Below are positions 61,001-64,000 of a DNA stretch of 64,000 nt, in pieces. Every line of letters starts with the position of its first letter. Positions within the stretch are counted from its first letter, which is position 1. Source of the stretch: Erythrophleum ivorense (lineage: Eukaryota > Streptophyta > Magnoliopsida > Fabales > Fabaceae); NCBI GenBank assembly GCA_026724425.1, contig JAIUCV010001219.1, positions 62,001 through 126,000 on the forward strand, in the 5' to 3' direction. Under the pieces are notes generated by a model, which saw nothing but the letters and a program-made list of their open reading frames with translations, had not been told where the DNA came from and did no database searches. Position numbers and translations under genes: made by a program.

Positions 61001-61835
61001 TTTCTCCCTTAAAATAGATTTATAAACTTCATTATAATCATAGGAAATAAAGGAGAATAGAGGAGAAGAGGTTTGGAAGGAGGAAAGTATGAAAAACTAC
61101 TAAGAAACCATACCTTAAAGCTTAAATTTCTTCTCCTCTTCTTCTTCCCTTGGTGCGCCACTCTCCCAGGGTTTTTCTTTTGATTTTGGGTAGAACAATC
61201 TGAGACAAAATGAAGGAGAGAGTGGGGTGCCTCATATATATAGGTGGAGGAGAATGGCTTTTTCAAAATTTTCCATTTTGCCCTTCGTTTTTGACATTTT
61301 TGTTTCTCCTTTGTTTTAGCTCCTTTTTTGGAACCATCTTTTGCATTATGAAATTAGGTTCCCAATTTAGTAAATTTTCTTTGGAACCACTCAAATTAGA
61401 ACTAAAATGTTCCCGAGCAAGTCCATCAAAGTTCGGACACACAAACGTTAGATAATGTCCACCAGAGGGGTTTTAGTTGTCTCGAGGCTTTTCATGATTT
61501 TTAGGGCATCTGAGAACCCCGGAGAACTCAAAACTTTCATTTAAAAAGTCTTCCTGTGTGAATTCTAGAATTTGCTCAAAATTATGAAAATGCCATTACA
61601 TTTCGTAAGCTTTTCATAAGAAATTGTTTCTTCATTCTAGCTCCATTTTTCTTTCCGTCTGAGCCTGGAATTCTCATTTTTGAAAGTCTAGAATGCTTCT
61701 CAAATTTTTTGAGACCTTAACTACATCATCTTGGGGGGACTTTCTTTTGTATCTGATGAGTTTTGTTTATTTATAGAGAAACCGTACGTTACGTTTCTCA
61801 CATTTTCTCTTGTTTTCAAAGAACCAGATGTTACA
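58093..61835 (-). mobile_element. Solo LTR, family B, inverted inside the B 5' LTR
   Basis: This 3743-bp LTR reads TGTAACACCCC...CAGATGTTACA on the plus strand and has a perfect target duplication CGTGA (58088-58092, 61836-61840). On the minus strand it starts TGTAACATCTGG, has its TATA box at 61235-61242 and the palindrome at 59566-59578. It is inserted in reverse into an LTR of its own family. Confidence 0.9.
61235..61242 (-). promoter_or_regulatory. TATA box of nested B LTR
   Basis: TATATATA on the minus strand, followed there by GAGGCACCCC, about 595 bp from the LTR start at 61835. Confidence 0.65.
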
Positions 61836-61981
61836 CGTGACACTAAATGAAATTTTCATATGCGACGCAATACTAAATAATGCATTATTTTAATGTCATT
61901 TTCCTACTCTTTTGTGCAATTCATGATATGAGACATGGAAGTAATATAGATTGAGCTAAGAAATTATGGTGTTACATTTAT

Positions 61982-61993
61982 TGGTATCAGAGC
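61982..61993 (+). other. Primer-binding site of B element
   Basis: TGGTATCAGAGC, five bases after the LTR end at 61976, is the complement of the 3' end of plant initiator tRNA-Met (standard for many Ty3/gypsy elements). It is unchanged, in contrast to element A. Confidence 0.9.
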
Positions 61994-62138
61994 AAAGGTT
62001 CAGACTCTTGATGTGGTTTGTGGCTTGTGTTTATGAGTTGCCTAGATGCATATGAGCTAGTTTATGGATGAATTTAGTGTGTTGATGGTAGAAGTGTTCC
62101 CGTTTTCATGTTAAAGTTTGTTATGATGTTTCAGCAAA

Positions 62139-63340
62139 ATGGTGAATACTAGGAGAGGTCGGCCCTCTAGAGAGGCTTGTGCAGATGATAGAGCTAAGCC
62201 CAGTGTTCTAGTTGCTAGAGCCTTACATTCTATCATGGCTCACCTGGATCAGCAGCAGGCTGTGATTATGCAGTTATAGGAACAGCTTGCTAAGAGAGAT
62301 AGCCAGGGCCCTACACCTCCTCCTCTATAGCCACTTCACCACTTAGATCGTCCTGAGCATTTAGAGGCGACTCACCTAGATCCACAGCCACATATCTAGA
62401 TGGTTGCCTCTATTCCTTTAGCTCAGATGCCTCCAGCTCAAGAGCAACCTTCGACTAGAAAAATCATCACCCATTTTAGAAAGTCTGGGCTTCCCACCTT
62501 TGATGGTGAGATGAATTTTGCAAAAATTGAGGCATGGATTATGAGTTAGAGAAGATCTTCAAGGTGATAGAGTGCATGTCTGAGCAAAAAGCTAAAATGG
62601 CTATTTTTTAGTCACAGAAAGAAGCAGATTATTGGTGAAAGGGCACCGAGCCTATTCTGAAGGCGAGGAACCTTCCGATTACATAAGAGGCATTACTCTA
62701 GGTATTCCACGAGAAATATTTCCCAACTCAATTAGGGATAAGAAAGAATCAGAATTCATTCTCCTAAAATAGACAGAAGGGATGTCCATGGACTAGTATA
62801 TGACAAAATTTGTAGAGCTCTCTCGATATTCCTCTCATTTATAAAGGCATGATGATGAGAGGTGGAGAGCAGTAGATTAGAGAAAGGTTTGCTCCTTGAG
62901 ATTAGAGACAAGGTAGTGCCACAGAGAATTAGGCACTTTAATACCCTAGTTAAAATATGCAGAGTAATGGAGATGAACCTTAGAACGATGCAGCCTACCT
63001 CCAGTGCTAGACCACCCCTCCTTGAGCCCAAGAGACCTAGAGAGGGATCACAGACTGCAGTTACTAGCTAAAGAGGTGGCAAGGGTTAGTGGAGCCAAAA
63101 AGGCAAGAGATGGAGGACTTAGTCTAGCAGAAGTAGCTTCACACCTATCACATGTCCCTAGTGTGGCAAGAATCATGGAACCAAACCATGCTACGCAGGG
63201 TAGAATGTATGTTTCAGGTGTGGTAGGCCAGGACACATGGCCAGGGATTGCACCCAGGCTCTTCCCTAGATCACACAATAAAGGGAGATGGCTCCTGCTC
63301 CCTGACCTCAGACCCAGGGTAAAGTCTTTGCCCTGTCACA
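62139..63340 (+). pseudogene. B element gag (decayed)
   Basis: ATG at 62139-62141 opens MVNTRRGRPSREACADDRAK, about 160 bp after the primer-binding site. Capsid-like sequence follows: SGLPTFDGEMNF and KIEAWIM. In-frame TAG stops at 62277, 62328 and 62397 each look like a former CAG, and a frameshift near 62545 breaks the capsid part. Near the end the zinc knuckle CFRCGRPGHMARDC (63210-63251) is complete, with all four ligands. Gag packages element RNA in active relatives. A second, damaged knuckle-like stretch lies just before it. Confidence 0.85.
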
Positions 63341-63364
63341 GCAAGAGGCTAGCTAGTCTCCGAG

Positions 63365-63755
63365 TCTAATTCAAGGTACTATTAGAATAAATGATTTTTC
63401 TGTAACTGCATTATTTGATTTAGGTGTTAGCCATTCTTTTATATCATATGACTGTGCTAGGAGGTTGCGTCTGAGTATGCATACACTTCCATATGATTTA
63501 CATGTATATACCCCCACTGGAAAACGAGCCATTACCTCTCATACTTGTCTGAATTGTGTGATCCAGTTTGATCACTGCCTTACCACTCTTGATTTGATTT
63601 GTATGCCTCTTATTGATATTGATGTGATCGTTGGTATGAACTGGATGTTTGAAAATAATGCCACACTAGATTATAGCCATAGACGTATTACTTTACCTAA
63701 GTGTAGGACTGTGCCTAGTATGAAGACTGAGTTATCTATTATGACCACCTCCTAA
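63365..63755 (+). pseudogene. B element aspartic protease
   Basis: An open stretch reads GTIRINDF, then ALFDLGVSHSFISYDCARRL and, further on, TLDLICMPL and DVIVGMNWMFENN. It is the retropepsin-like protease between gag and reverse transcriptase. The catalytic aspartate codon is at 63417-63419; the next residue is Leu instead of the usual Thr or Ser. The end is followed by stops before the reverse transcriptase start. Confidence 0.85.
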
Positions 63756-63799
63756 GCTAAGAGATCTCTAGGGCATGGTTATTAAGGGTATCTAGCTTT

Positions 63800-64000
63800 C
63801 TTTTTAGTTTAGGCTAAGGTAGAAGAGGGTATAGATGAAATCCCTATAGTAAGGGAGTTCCTAGAAAGATTAGCAGACTACCCCTAGAGAGAGAGGTAGA
63901 GTTTCCTATAGACATTGTACCTGGGGTAGGTCCAGTGTCTAAGGCCCTATATCGAATGGCTTCCACCAAGCTAGCTGAGCTTAAGGAACAAATAGAAGAG
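63800..64000 (+). pseudogene. B element reverse transcriptase, N-terminal part
   Basis: At the right edge the plus strand enters the start of Ty3/gypsy reverse transcriptase: EIPIVREFLERL, then VEFPIDIVPGVGPVSKALYR and MASTKLAELKEQIEE at the last bases. A stop (TAG) near 63887 and a frame change show decay. The catalytic part lies outside the window. Confidence 0.8.

Larger units (their letters stand above)
54663..61976 (+). mobile_element. 5' LTR of plus-strand B element, with nested B LTR
   Basis: The LTR starts TGAAATGTCTAGTTTTTG and ends AAATTATGGTGTTACA, directly before the primer-binding site. A solo B LTR in the opposite direction sits at 58093-61835; without it this LTR is about 3.57 kb. 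The palindrome GATTCTTTGAATC lies at 56752-56764 and degraded 31-bp repeats near 56390-56600. It defines the orientation of all B LTRs in the window. The 3' LTR is beyond the right edge, so no target duplication can be checked. Confidence 0.85.

Noticed and set aside
62756..63031. Minus-strand 91-codon open frame
   Set aside because: It is the antisense shadow of the B element gag, which has a clear zinc knuckle on the plus strand.

Overview
This is a gene-poor, AT-rich plant nuclear window, almost certainly intergenic heterochromatin of an angiosperm; I cannot name the species. No intact host gene, rRNA, tRNA or CRISPR was recognised. Nearly all of it is retrotransposons nested in each other. 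The coding remnants are chromodomain-type Ty3/gypsy gag-pol (families A, B, C), two kinds of LINE, and a Helitron-type RPA pseudogene.

Layout. 1-26023: one minus-strand Ty3/gypsy element (A), with 5' LTR 23142-26023, decayed gag-pol, and a 3' LTR that begins at 8474 and runs off the left edge. It has been invaded by four LTRs of family B (1489-4383, a divergent B' copy; 4673-8285; 8819-12461; 12970-19212), and the last of these was itself invaded by an A LTR (14073-16832). 26566-40923: three solo LTRs of an unrelated family D (26566-28923; 29388-34990, containing a solo A LTR at 31583-34490; 37930-40923), with a 5'-truncated L1-type LINE (about 35600-37800, minus) between the last two. About 42200-47276: a minus-strand element C (LTR plus truncated pol). 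47762-51250: a truncated B LTR, AT-rich tandem repeats and the 3' end of an RTE-type LINE. 51927-54420: a minus-strand Helitron 3' terminus next to a multi-exon RPA-like pseudogene. 54663-64000: a plus-strand B element with a 5' LTR (itself holding an inverted solo B LTR at 58093-61835), an initiator-Met primer-binding site, gag, protease and the start of reverse transcriptase at the window end.

Most insertions could be bounded to the base by TG...CA ends plus 5-bp target duplications (ten insertions, eight of them with perfect duplications), giving a clear order of events. The LTRs also hold structure that ordinary annotation does not explain: arrays of palindromic words with the frame TCGC-NNNN-GCGA in two different families (core CGCG in A, TATA in B'), a degenerate 31-bp minisatellite and a conserved GATTC-AAA-GAATC palindrome in B LTRs, and dense ACGT-core clusters in D LTRs. 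These candidate regulatory arrays, together with the Helitron/RPA locus, are the parts most worth a second look. All positions and repeat counts come from reading the sequence by eye; family names beyond Ty3/gypsy with a chromodomain are inference.
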